Assembly: GCA_029216955.1 (NCBI GenBank)
Contig: JANAVB010015600.1
Coordinates: 23,799,038-23,863,037, forward strand
Length of the DNA: 64,000 nt
DNA from: Iris pallida
Taxonomy: Eukaryota > Streptophyta > Magnoliopsida > Asparagales > Iridaceae
Direction of reading: 5' to 3'
The position numbers and the translations under genes are program-made. Below are positions 34,748 through 46,996 of the stretch, one piece after another (within the stretch, counting starts at the first letter, position 1; each line of letters begins with the position of its first letter). Below the pieces are notes generated by a model. The model saw nothing but the letters and a program-made list of their open reading frames with translations. It ran no database searches and was not told the origin of the DNA.

Positions 34748-35437
34748 TACCCAAAAAATATGTAGAAGACAACTCTGCTCTAAACGTAGAATATACCTCT
34801 TTGCTACTTCTTTAGTCTTATCATTGACTCGTCCCTGACATTTAAGGCAATGCTTGGCGAGAACCTAGACCAAACAACATTCTCATAAGCAAAAAATGCT
34901 TCAAATGCTCTCATCATTCAGAAACAAAGATGAGAACACCTTAGCTAAAAAGGTCCGTTTGGTACAGCTTTAATTACACCCCTTTCTCAAAGCATAAAAA
35001 GTTGCATTACTATGCAGCGTTGTCATCCATGGTCCTTGCTTCGTATCGAAATATGGGCTAATTGTCAGCTTTGAGTTTAAGTCCAGACATTTCAATTAAA
35101 AATTGGGATCCTGAAATTTTATCTTTCACTTTCTTCCATTACCCTGAGCATGAGTACAAAGCCAACAACCAACACATCCCAAAATATATTTTTGCTTAAT
35201 CTCTAAAAGTTAATACTGACAGCCCAAAATATATTTTATTACATCAATGGTCTAAACTTTTCAATTAGACATATCATGAGTTAAACTCTAAGCCGATACA
35301 AAACTTAAAATCTAAACGCTAATTAGCCCTAAATATATTTTAGTTTAATCTCTAAAATTTAATACTCAAAACCCAAAATATATTTTATTACATCTAAAAC
35401 TAAAAAATAACATTCATAGTAGGAAAACAACAACCTG
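34748..35437. other. Intergenic sequence, no gene seen
   Basis: AT-rich. It would join 9258 before the hAT insertion, so it is old flank of the receptor kinase gene. It contains a 149-bp imperfect tandem repeat (units from about 35181 and 35330, sharing TTTAATCTCTAAAA and CCCAAAATATATTTTATTAC). No frame or motif was recognised. Confidence 0.6.
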
Positions 35438-35442
35438 TGTGT

Positions 35443-37099
35443 TGTCACGCTCCGATTCCGCAGAATCAATAGTCGTCCCCCGAGTGTGATGTCGTGCGAA
35501 CCTAATTTGTGATCACGCAAGGCATAGTCATAAGGTTATCCAAAACAGAACATCTAATAGAGTACGTAGAAAAATTGAAGAACATATTTATGACAGAAGA
35601 AACTTTCTTTTTATTTATAATAGACATCATTTACAAGATACTATTACAATCCTGGCCACGCGGGCTTACAACATGACTCGATTACAAAATAAATGCCGAT
35701 GAGATAGTCGTTCCATACATTACATCCCCGTCGACAAGAAAAATATTCAAAAGACCTGCTATCGTGGGGAGTCGAGACATCTTTCTTCTGGACAAAATGC
35801 GGAGTCTTCAAACGATCAAAACAAGCCTTTAGCACACGGACGAGGCTTCAAAATGACTAACGTCGTCTTGAGTTAAGTGGCACACCCTTCTTGGTTTGGG
35901 GTACCTGTGGAAAGCGAGGATCAGTAATATGACACTTGTACTGGTGTGTGGCAAATTAAGTTCCACGCTTTCATTTGGTTGAAGAAATTATATGACTTAA
36001 TTTGTGATCTTCCTAACCATCCTAATAAATTTCAGACAAGCATATGACAGGCATAATATAAAATTATGCTAAAACTTATCCATGGCAAAGCGTGCCGTAC
36101 AATGTGGGACTTGCCATGTTCTTTCCTGTCAATGTTATCATTTCTAGCATAGTGTGTGTACAATTTGTAAATGTGATGGTCACTGACACCACAAGCCATC
36201 CTGCACTTATAACTTTGTTAGTCGGGAGCCTTTCAACGTAATTAGCGAGCCTCGCTGAAAGTCCTTGCATAACCCGTGCTAACATTCCGTACAGCTATAC
36301 CGTGTTTTCGCCTAGGCCAAATCGGTCCCGTGGCCCCGGGGTACCGTTCGAGAATTTTTTTACCTTATACACAAGTTGTCCATGACCATGCTAGAACAAA
36401 TTCGTTACTAAATTATGGTCCACATTTTGAGAATTAATCATTTTCATCGTGTCCCGTCTTGTCGTGGCATCAATTTATTCAATGAGTTAATCTTTTATTT
36501 AACTCAGTTCTATATCATGAATAGCATAGCAAGTATGTGGCAATTCTACAGAATAGAAGTGTGTCCATGCATTTGTATCTAACATTTTATTAAAGAGACC
36601 AGAGGGCCAAGGGAAGAATGGTCAGCCACTCACCTTGAATTTTACTTGAGGTGAGAGACTTGTTGGTCGCGCTAGACGGCGCCTACGCGATCACCTATAA
36701 TCGCATAAGCACTTGATCAGAACACTGAACCATTCAAGGAGTTCGATATGTAATACGAGTTCGAAAATGCAATCCATGAAAACTATCAAAAATATTCACA
36801 AAAATGCATTCAAAAAACTAAAGCCAAAGAATCAATTACGACATAAAAAAGCAGAGCAACGGGAGGTCTCTCCCGACTCAGCCGCAGAGTCTATCCTCGA
36901 GGCACAATCCGCTGAATATGGGACTTGATTTCGAATAAGCTATTCCATAAGGAGAAAAGGATCTTAATTCAATCGGTCCCTTTAATCGATTCAAATGATC
37001 CTGATCAATCGGTCCCGACAGAGTGGATAGCGACAATGTTCTTTTCTCGCACATCTCGTGGACAAAAAATCGGGCAAGATGTAGGGATGGGGTACTACA
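35443..37099 (-). repeat. LTR-A of the Tekay-like composite (1,657 bp)
   Basis: Starts TGTCACGCTCCGATTCCG and ends GGGTACTACA in plus orientation. On the minus strand it is the 3' LTR of interior 1. Confidence 0.88.
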
Positions 37100-37179
37100 C
37101 CATAACTAAATAAGAAAAAGTTTCTTCCTTGAAACTTAAGAAGAGAACCTACCGCTAGGAAAATAACAAAGAAAATTTT

Positions 37180-40100
37180 TCCCTCATCTTGGACTCTAGC
37201 TCCTAGGTCGACTCTTCGACCGCATGGTTCTTCTAGAGCACGTGAACGTGAGGGATAGTACGGTTTCGAAATAGTTTATCCTTGCGCTCCAAGATTTGTA
37301 CAGGCTCTTCCACATATGATAAGTCTACCTTCAGATTCAGCTGATCAAAATCTACCACATGGCTCAGATCGTGCATGTACTTTCGTAACTGAGAGAAGTG
37401 GAAGACATCGTGCACATCCGACAGTAATGGAGGCAATGCAATCTGGTAAGCTACTAGGGCGACTCGCTTTAATATTTCAAAAGGACCTACAAATCTTAGA
37501 CTAAGGTTGTCCTTAGCTCTAAATCTCGCAACTCCTCGCATGGGCATTACTTTCAGAAACATATGGCCGTCTTTTAGAAATTCAAGCGATTATTGGTGAG
37601 TATCGGTGTAGCTCTTCTGCCAACTTTGGGCTATTTTTAGTCTCTTCCGTGTCAGCTTAACTTTTGTACAGTCTGCTCCACCAGTTCCGGGCCGTGTATC
37701 TACCGTTCCCTGACTTCATCCAACAAATGGGTGATCTGCACTTCCGGCTGTACAAAGCTTCGTACGTCGCCATTTGGATGTTAGACTGATAGCTATTGTT
37801 ATATGCAAATTCGGCCAACGGTAGATAAACATCCCAACTTGACTTCAAGTCGATTGCAAAGAGGCGTAACATGTCTTCGAGAATCTGATTCACCCACTCT
37901 GTTTGGCCATCGGTCTGAGGATGATAAGCTAAGCTAAACTTCAACTTGGTCCCCTTTGCTGACTGAAGACTACACCCAAAGCATGATACGAATCTTCCAT
38001 CCCAATCTGAGATGATGAATACTCATGCAACCGAACTACTTCATCAAGTTAGTTCTGAGCAAGACGATCGATGCTCCAAGTGACTTTAATAGCAATAAAG
38101 TGCACTGACTTGGTTAATCGATTGATGATGACCCAGACGGCATCGTTTCCCCGTGGCGTCTTCGGTAGGTCAATAATAAAATCCATAGTGATATGATCTC
38201 ATTTTCATTCTGGAATGGCAAGGTTCTGCATCTTTCCGTCCGGTCTTTGGTGCTCAGTATAACCTACTAACAGGCCATACATTGCGACACGAAGAGTGCC
38301 ATATCTCTATTCATGCCGTGCCACCAGAATATTGTGCGGAGGTCCTTGTACATCATGGTACTACTTGGACGTAAGGAATATTTTGTATAGTGTGCCTCTA
38401 ACAATATCGAATTGTAGTTCTGAGTAGTCCGGAACATATAGTCGGCCCTTCAATCGTAGCACGCCAGTCTCATCTTCCGCAAAGTCGGATGCCTTTCCGT
38501 TAAATCAGCTCTCGCATCTTCTTCAGCTACAGATTATCCTTCTGAGCGGTCTTGATTTTTTTTTGCAAGCTCGGCTCTAACCATAGTTGCACCAACTGTA
38601 CTCCCCTGAATCGAACCCAGAGGTCGATGCCCATCTCTTCTAAGTTCCATAGTAGTCTGCTGTTGATCGATAGTGAGGCAATGTATTTCTGACTCAGAGT
38701 GTCTTCCACAACATTTTCCTTGCCCGAAGTGTAGTCGATCATTAAGTCATAGTCTTTGATCAGTTCTAGCCAACGCCTCTGTCGTAAGTCCAACTCCTTT
38801 TGAGTGAAGAGGTACTTGAGGCTCTTGTGATCGGTATAGATCGCGCATGCCATACCATAAAAATAGCGATGCCACAATTTTAGTGCGAACACAATCATCG
38901 CTAACTCCAAGTCGTGCGTAGTATAGTTCTTCTCGTGTGGCTTTAATTAACTGGAGGCAAAGTAGATCACCTTGTCTCTCTGCATGAGCACACATCCTAA
39001 GCCATGGCCTGAAGCATCGCTGAATATTTGAAAACCCTCTACCCTATCCGAAAGTGCGAGTATAGGGGCCAAAATAAGCCGTTGCTTCATCTTTTGGAAG
39101 GAAACTTTATAGTCGTCCGACCACTCATACACGACTCCCTTTTGAGTGAGACGAGTCAATGGCGATGCAATCTTCACAAAATCTTTCACGAAGCATCTAT
39201 AGTATCCCCGTAAACCAATAAAACTTTGAATCTCACTAGCAGAAGTAGGCCGCTTCCAATCAGCAATGGCTTTACCTTTTTTTGGGTCGACTGCAATGCC
39301 TTCGAATGAAATAATGTGTCTAAGGAATAATATGCTGCTCAACCAAAATTTATACTTGCTCTGCTTTGCATACAACTTATTCTTACGAAGAGTCTGGAGC
39401 ACAGGCCGCAGATGTTCTGCATGTTGTGCCCTGTCCTTCGGGTAGACGAGAACATCGTCGATAAAGACCACTACAAAATTATCAAGGAATGATCGAAACA
39501 CCCGATTCATTAGATCCATGAAGGCATCAGATGCATTCGTTAGGCCGAATGGCATCACCAGGAACCTATAATGGTCGTATCGAGTGCGAAAGGCTGACTA
39601 GCACGTCATCTGGCTTAATCTTGAGTTGATGATAGCATGAACGAAGATCAATCTTCAAAAATACCGAGGCACCTTGTAACTGATCGAATAAGTCGTCTAT
39701 GAGGGGTAGTAGATACTTGTTTCGGAAGGTGGCTTTGTTCAGTTCGTGGTAGTCGATGCACAGACGTATTGACCCATCTTTTTTCACGAACAATACGGGT
39801 GCTCCCTATGGCAAAATGCTAGGCCGAATGAATTCCATGTCGAGCAACTCTTGCAACTGGACCTTGAGCTCCTTCAGCTTTACAGGGGCCATTCTATACG
39901 GAGCCTTGGAAATGGGTTGGGTATCCGGGTATGTGTCGATTCTGAACTCGATTTCTCGGTCGGGTGGCATGCTGGGTAGCTTATCTGGAAACACGTCAGG
40001 AAATTATGCCATAACGTCGGTCTAACCCGCTTTTGCACCATCCTGTTGCATGTCTCGAACAGACGCCAAGTAGCCTTCACATTCAGACTACAACATCCTC

Positions 40101-40594
40101 CGAGCAGAAATTGCCAAGATCACCGTGTAGGTTGACGATGTTTCACCACACGAATTGCAGAATTTAGGCACTCTAGGTATACGGAAGGTGACCTTCTTTT
40201 CTGCACAGTCGATGGCGACATTACAAGCACCGAGCCAATACATTCCTAATATAATGTCGTATTCCTTAATATCTAGAACTATTGCATCAAGATACACCTG
40301 TTTACCTCTAATACAGATGATTCTATCTCTGCAGCTAGTGTGCGTAAGTAGTTGCATGCCCGTTAAGGCCTAGAGGTGCCATAACAATTTTGTTCTCGAC
40401 GGCAAAGTCCATCGATACGAAACTACGTGTAGCACCGAAATCAAATAGTATACGAGTAGGCACATTATTGAAAAGTAAAATACCTGTCACAACTGTGTCT
40501 GAGGCGAACGACTTATCTCGAGTCATGGCATAGACGCAGCCCTGGGCATTGGGGCGACAGTCTTGGCCATTTTGATGTGCAGGCTGGAGGGGCT
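37180..40594 (-). pseudogene. Tekay-like pol, interior 1 (protease, RT, RNase H, integrase, chromodomain)
   Basis: Fragmented polyprotein. Protease near 40445-40400 has DFGATRSF where D-S/T-G is needed, so it is inactive. Reverse transcriptase: [14 protein letters not shown] (39780-39740), a frameshift near 39570, then MPFGLTNAS and catalytic FIDD (39465-39454). RNase [14 protein letters not shown] (about 39010), a TAA at 38947, then [10 protein letters not shown] and [10 protein letters not shown] (38860-38690). Integrase: heavily broken zinc and core domain (38450-37950), then [15 protein letters not shown] (37920-37880) with the catalytic Glu kept. The C-terminal GPFEILKRV and a chromodomain-like tail ending VHVLWKNHAVEEST (about 37250-37205) mark it as a chromovirus. 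Unable to act. Confidence 0.85.
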
Positions 40595-41742
40595 CGAGGT
40601 GCCAGGCCACGGTTATCTGGATGATGTTGCTGTGGCAGGGCATTCTGATTCTTTCTTCTGGCCATACAATCTCGAGATTGGTGACCCCTTTTTCGTAAAA
40701 GAAGCACTCCCCGTCGAAGATAGAGCAGTTGGTGGCATGGTGTCCGAGGTGGTTGGTGCAACGAGGTAATCAGTTCTGTCTTTTATAGCCGCCATTGTTT
40801 GGACACTTTGTAGCGTGATGTTCGCTCCCACATAGCTAGGACGTTTGTGATTTGAGTGGTGTACAACGGCAGCAACGACGGAAGGGTACTGGCTCTCAAA
40901 GCAGAGAACATGATTTAGAGCATCGCCCGTGGTCTTGTATTCCAGCACGGCCACATGAGCAGCGAAATAGGGCCACAAACCCACTTCGAATCATCGCATA
41001 CGACACTCCTCTGTAGGTAGAAATGCACCAGCAAATTTAGACATTTTGTTAAATTCTACCATGTACTGTTGAACCGTTTTATTCTTCTGCCTCAACTTCA
41101 TGAATTCATTATCCTTCTCTTGACGAACGACTGAGGAAAGGTACTCGACTTCGAAAGCTTTGCGAAACATGGCCCAAGAGATCGGTGCTAAGTTGTTGTC
41201 GCGTCGGATCGTTCGTTTGTGCACAGCCCCCCAGTCGTGTGCGTTCAAACATAGTTGAAGTTGTACGCAGGCGATTTGCTTGGATTCTTCGATGACGAGA
41301 TGCTCGAAGTGGTCTTCCAACTCTTCCAACCAGTCGATTGCTATAGAAGGGCCTTCGGTACCGCTTAAGGAAGTATGGCATGCTTTCTTGAACCTTGACA
41401 CATCAAAGTTGTAACTTCTCAGTGTTGCAGGTTGACACAGGGGCTCCTCTAGGTCTACTTCGGTAGGTCGGACCATAGGCTCGGTGATAGCAGGCGTGGT
41501 TGCAGAGTTGCCATTGGCTACAATTATGTGGACAATATGTTACAGAGTATCAAGTTGCTTTTGTTGCATCTTAGATTGTGCGTCGAAGCGAGCTTCAAAT
41601 TGGGCCTGTCATCGGTGTCGGCTTTCAGATTATTTCTGCTGTGCCTCTATCATGTATAGCATCCTCTCGATGGCATCGTTAGAAGGTCCGACCCGCGAGC
41701 TACTCGAGCCACTCGAAACACTTTGTTCCTGTTCGGCCATGG
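40595..41742 (-). pseudogene. Tekay-like gag, interior 1
   Basis: Starts at ATG 41742-41740 (MAEQEQS). Early stops occur near 41625 and 41605, then a Retrotrans_gag core (41476-40991) with WLEELEDHFEHL and FRKAFEVEYLSS. After TGA at 40991 the frame continues (FEVGLWPYFAAHVAVLEY). A zinc knuckle remnant near 40710-40670 (CFFYEKRGHQSRDC, second Cys lost) is split by a one-base frameshift. Confidence 0.82.
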
Positions 41743-41882
41743 GTTCCGCCACTTCTAAAATATGCAGACAACACACATTAGTCTTAAAATATTACGAACT
41801 CACTATATGGAACAACTTATCTCATCGACACGAGGTCAAAGGTTTGAGACTCTAGATGAGAAGCCAAAGGATGTAAAGCCGT

Positions 41883-41894
41883 GCTCTGATACCA
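41883..41894 (-). other. Primer binding site of interior 1, initiator tRNA-Met
   Basis: TGGTATCAGAGC on the minus strand, three bases inside LTR-B. Confidence 0.88.
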
Positions 41895-41897
41895 TTA

Positions 41898-43510
41898 TGT
41901 CATGCCCCGATTCCGTAGAATTGATAGTCGTCCCCCGGGCGTGATGTCGTGCGAACGTAATTTACGATCGCACAAGACATAGTCATAAGTTTATCCGAAA
42001 TACAACATCTAATAGAGTACGCAGAGGAATTGAACAACACATATGTGACAGAAGAAAATTCCTTTTTATTGATAATATACATTATTTATAAGACTATTAC
42101 AATCCTTGTCGTACAGGCTTACAACATGACTCGATTACAAAATAAACGTCGATGAGATAGTCGTTCCATATATTACATCCCTGTTTACACGCAAAACATT
42201 AAAAATACCTGCTATCATGGGGAGTCGAGACATCTTTCTTCTGGACTGAATGTAAGTTTTCAAAAGATCAAAAGTAGCCTTTAGCACACGGACGAGGCTT
42301 CAAAATAACTTGTATCACCTTGAGTTAAGTGGCATGCCCTTCTTGGTTTGGGGTACCTATGAAGAGTGAGGATTAGTACATTACACTTGTACTGGTGAGT
42401 GGCAAATTAAGTTCCACGCTCTCATTTGGCTGAAAAATTATATGACTTAATTTATGATCTTTTTAGCCATCCTAATGAATTTAGACAAGCATATAACATG
42501 CATAATGTAAAATTATGCTAAAACTTACCCACGGCAGAGTATGACGTGCAATTTGAGACTTATCATGTTCTTTCCTGTCAATGTTATATTTCTAGCATAG
42601 TGTGTGTGTACAATTTGCATATGTGATGGTCAATGACACCACAAGCCATTATGGACTTATAACTTTGTTAGTCGGGACCCTTTCAACGCAAGTAGCGAGC
42701 TCCGCTGAAAGTCTCCACATAACCCGTGCTAACATTCCACACAGCTATACCGTGTTTTCTCTAGGCCGAATCGGTCCCGTGGCTCCGGGGTGCCGTTCGA
42801 GGAAACTTTTACCTTGTGCACAAGTTGTCCATGGCCGTGCTAAAACAAATTAGTTACAAAAGCATGGTCTATATTTTAAGAATTAATCATTTTCATTCGT
42901 GTTCCGCCTTGTCATGGCATCAATTTATTCAATGAGTCAATCTTTTGTTTAACGCAGTTCTATATTATGATTCGCATAGCAAGTATATGGCAGTTCTACA
43001 GAATAGCAGTGTGTCCGTGCCTTTGTATCTAACATTTTATTAAAGAGACTAGAGGGTCAGCCACTCACCTTAAATTTTGCTTGAGGTGAGAGACTTATTG
43101 GTCGTACTAGACGGCACCTACGCGATAACCTAAAATTATATGAGCACTTGATCAAAATACTGTACCATTCAAGGAGTTCGATATGTAAATATGAGTTCGA
43201 AAATGCAAGCCATAAAACCATCGAAAATATTCACGAAAATGTATTCAGAAAATCAAAGCCAAAGAAGCAATTGCGGCATGAAAAGCAGAGCAATGGGAGG
43301 TATCTCCCGATTGAGCCGTAAAGACTATCCTCGAGGCACAACCCACTGAATATAGGACTTGATTTCGAAGAAGCCATTTCATAACGAGAAAATGATCTTA
43401 ATTCAACCAGTCCCCTTCAATCGTTCCCGACTTAATCGATAGCGACAATCTTTCTTTTTCGCGCATCCTGTGGACGAAAATAGGGCATGATGTAGGGACC
43501 TGGCACTACA
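41898..43510 (-). repeat. LTR-B, shared middle LTR (1,613 bp)
   Basis: Starts TGTCATGCCCCGATTCCG and ends GGCACTACA. A primer site borders its left side and PPT-side sequence (CCATAACCAACTAAG, then TCGTCCTCGAAACTT) its right side. It therefore serves as 5' LTR of interior 1 and 3' LTR of interior 2. Confidence 0.88.
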
Positions 43511-46500
43511 CCATAACCAACTAAGAATAAGTTTCGTCCTCGAAACTTAAGAAGAGAACCTATTGCTAGGAAAACAATGAAGGAAGTTTTTCCCTCATCT
43601 CGGACTCAAGCTCTTAGGTCGACTCTTCGACCACTTGGTTCTTCCAAAGCACGCGAACGAGAGGGATAACACGATTTTGAAGCAGTTTATCCTTGTGCTC
43701 CAAGATTTGCATAGGCTCTTCCACATATGATAAGTCTGCATTCATATTCAGCTGACCAAAATCTACCATATAGCTTGGATCGTGTATGTACTTCTGCAAC
43801 TGAAAGTCGTAGAAGATATCATACACAACCAACAGTATTGCTATTGTTATATGCAAATTCGGTCAACGGTAGATGAACGTCCCAGCTTGACTTCAAGTCG
43901 ATTGCACAGAGCCGTAACATGTCTTCGAGAATCTGATTTACCTACTCTTTTTGGCCATCGGTCTGAGGATGATAAACTGAGCCAAACTTCAACTTGGCCC
44001 CCATTGCTGACTGAAGACTACACCAGAAGGATGACATGAATCACCCATCCCGATCTGAGACGATGGATATTTGGACCCTATGCAGCCGAACTACTTCATC
44101 AAGATAGATCTGAGCAAGGCGATCGATACTCTAAGTGACTTTAATGGAAATAAAGTACGCTGACTTGGTTAATCGATCGACGATGACCCAAACGGTATCG
44201 TTGTCCCGTGGCATCTTCGGCAGGCCAACAACAAAGTCTATAGTGGTATGATCTCATTTCCATTCTAGAATGGCAAGGTTTTGCATCCCCCCGCCCGGTC
44301 TCTAGTGCTCAGCTTTAACCTGCTGACTGGCCATATATTGTGACACAAAGAGTGCCACATCTCTTTTCATGCCATACCAGCAAAATGTTATACGAAGGTC
44401 TTTGTACATCTTGGTACTGCCTAGATGTAAGAAATATTTTGTATAGTGCGCCTCCGACAATCTCTCTTTTCGTAGTACTGAGTCATCCAAAACACATAGT
44501 CGGCCCTTCAATCATAGCACGTCAGACTCATCTTTCGTAAAGTCGGACGCCTTTCCCATTGAAATCAGCTTTGCATCTCCTTCAGGTACGGATCATCCTT
44601 CTAATCAGTCTTGATCTTTTCCTACAAGCTCGGCTCTAACCGTAGTTGCGCCAACTACACTCCCGTGAATCGAACCCGGAGGTCGATGCCTATCACTTCT
44701 AAGTCCCGTAGTAGTCTACTGTTGATGGATAGTAAGACAATGTATTTTTGAGTCAGAGTGTCTGCCACAACATTTCCCTTGCTCGGAGTGTAGTCGATCG
44801 TTAAGTCATAGTCTTGATCAGTTCTAGCCAACGCCTCTATCGTAAGTTCAGCTCCTTTTGAGTGAAGAGATACTTGAGGCTCTTGTGATCGGTATAGATT
44901 GTGCATGCCACACTATAAATATAGTTATGCCATAATTTTAACGTGAACACAATCGTCGCTAACTCCAAGTCGTGCATAGGATAGTTCTTCTCATGCGGCT
45001 TTAATTATCTGGTGGCGAAGGAGATCACCTTGTCTCGCTGCATGAGCACACATCCTAAGCCCTGGCCTGAAGCATCGCTAAATATTTGGAAACCCTCTAC
45101 CCCATCCGGAAGTGCGAGTATAGGGGCCGAAATAAGCTGTTACTTCAGCTCCTGTAAGGAAGCTTCACAGTCGTCCGACCACTTATACATGACTACCTTT
45201 TTAGTGAGCGAGTCAATGACTATGCAATCTTCGTAAAATCTTTCATAAAGCGTCTATAGTATCCTGCCAAACCAACAAAATTTCGAATCTCACTAGCAGA
45301 CGTAGGCCACTTCCAATCAGTAACGGCTTCAACTTTCTTCGGGTTGACTGTAATGCCTTCGGATGAAATGACGTGTCCAAGAAATGATACGCTGGTCAGC
45401 CAAATTTTGCCTTTGCTCTATTTCGTATACAACTTATTCTCTTAAAGCGTCTGGAGCATGGTCCGCTGATGTTCTATATGTTGTGCCCTATTTTTCGAGT
45501 AGACGAGAATATCTTCGATAAAGACCACTACGAATTTATCAAGGAAGGGTGGAAACACTCGATTCATTAGATCCATGAAGGTAGCAGTGGCATTCGTAAG
45601 GCCGAATGGCATCACTAGGAACTCATAATGGCCGTATCGTGTACGGATGGCTGACTTTGACACGTCGTCTGGCTTGATCTTAGCCTGAGCGGAGATCAAT
45701 CTTCGAAAATACCGAGGCACCTTGTAACTAATTGAATAAGTACTCGTCTATGCGGGTAATGGATACTTGTTTTGGATGCTGGCTTTATTCAGCTCAGTAG
45801 TCGACGCACAGACGCATTTATCTATCTTTTTTCTTCATGAACAACACGGGCGCTTCCTATGGCAAAATGCTTTGCCGAATGAATTCCTTGTCGAGGAACT
45901 CTTGCAACTGGACCTTGAGCTCCTTCAGCTCTATTGACGTGCTATTCTGTACGGAGCCTTAGAAATGGGTCGGATATCAGGGAATGTGTCGATGTTGAAC
46001 TCTATTTCTTGGTGGCATGCCGGGTAGCTCGTTCGAAAATACGTCAAGAAATTCTGCCACAATATCGGTCTGACCCGAGTTTGCACCATCCTGTCGCATG
46101 TTTTGAACGGATGCCAAGTGGCCTTCAAATCCGAAATGCAACATCCTCCGAGCAGAAATTATCGAGATCACCATGCAGGTTGACGATGCTTCACCACACG
46201 AATAGCATAATTCAGGCACTCCAGGTATGTGGAAGGTGACCTTCTTTTCTGCACAATCGATGGTAGCATTGCAAGCACCCAGTCAATCCATTTCTAATAT
46301 GATGTCGTAGTCCTTAATATCTAGAACTATCGCATCAAGATACACCTGCTTACCTCCAATACAGATGATTCTATCTCTGTAGCTAGTGTACTAAGTAGTT
46401 ATGTGTCCGACGGGATGTTAATGCTAAGGTTAAGGCCTAGAGGTGTCACGAGAATTTTGTGCTCGACGACAAATTTTGTCGATATGAAACTATGTGTAAC

Positions 46501-46660
46501 ATTGGAATCAAATAGTACACGAGTATGCACATTATTGAAAAGTGAAATATCTGTCACAAATGTGTCTGAGGCAAACGTCTCATCTTGAGTCATAGCGTTG
46601 ACGTGGACCTGGGCATTGGAGCGACTGTCTCGGCCATTTTGATGTGCAGGCTGGGGGGCT
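43511..46660 (-). pseudogene. Tekay-like pol, interior 2
   Basis: Second copy of pol, more decayed. Chromodomain-like tail at 43740-43615 (VLWKNQVVEEST). About 370 bases of the integrase C-terminal part are missing at 43843 compared with interior 1. RNase H fragments lie at 44906-44655. In the reverse transcriptase [12 protein letters not shown] is followed by FIED (45522-45511), a catalytic Asp changed to Glu. The protease has DSNVTHSF (about 46510), its Gly lost. It stops at the LARD insertion. Confidence 0.83.
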
Positions 46661-46996
46661 TGTTACGCCCCACTTCCAAAATATATAGGGAACCCACCCA
46701 GCTGTACAACTAGAATAATTATCCCAATTTAATGGACTTGTCCTAATCGTACTACGCTATAAAGTATATTAACATATGCTAACTAATCTATATCTCAATT
46801 CACAATAAAAGATAAAAATCAAGAATAAACAACATATGTCATGGTCTGCAGCCCATTAACGTATATATTTAATTAGACCCGAATATGGGCCTATAAAGCT
46901 AAGCTAATAAGCAGCGAGTAAGTAAATATAAAATCACGGAAGATACCTGAATAGGAAATGTCAACACCAAGAAGATCAGTAAACTAACTCAGTATA
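46661..46996 (-). repeat. LTR fragment of the second LARD
   Basis: TGTTACGCCCCACTTCC onwards, matching the first 340 bases of the complete LTR at 49390 (its U5 side on the minus strand). It then jumps into interior sequence at TATAGGAA, so about 2.7 kb of LTR and 560 bases of interior were deleted. Confidence 0.75.
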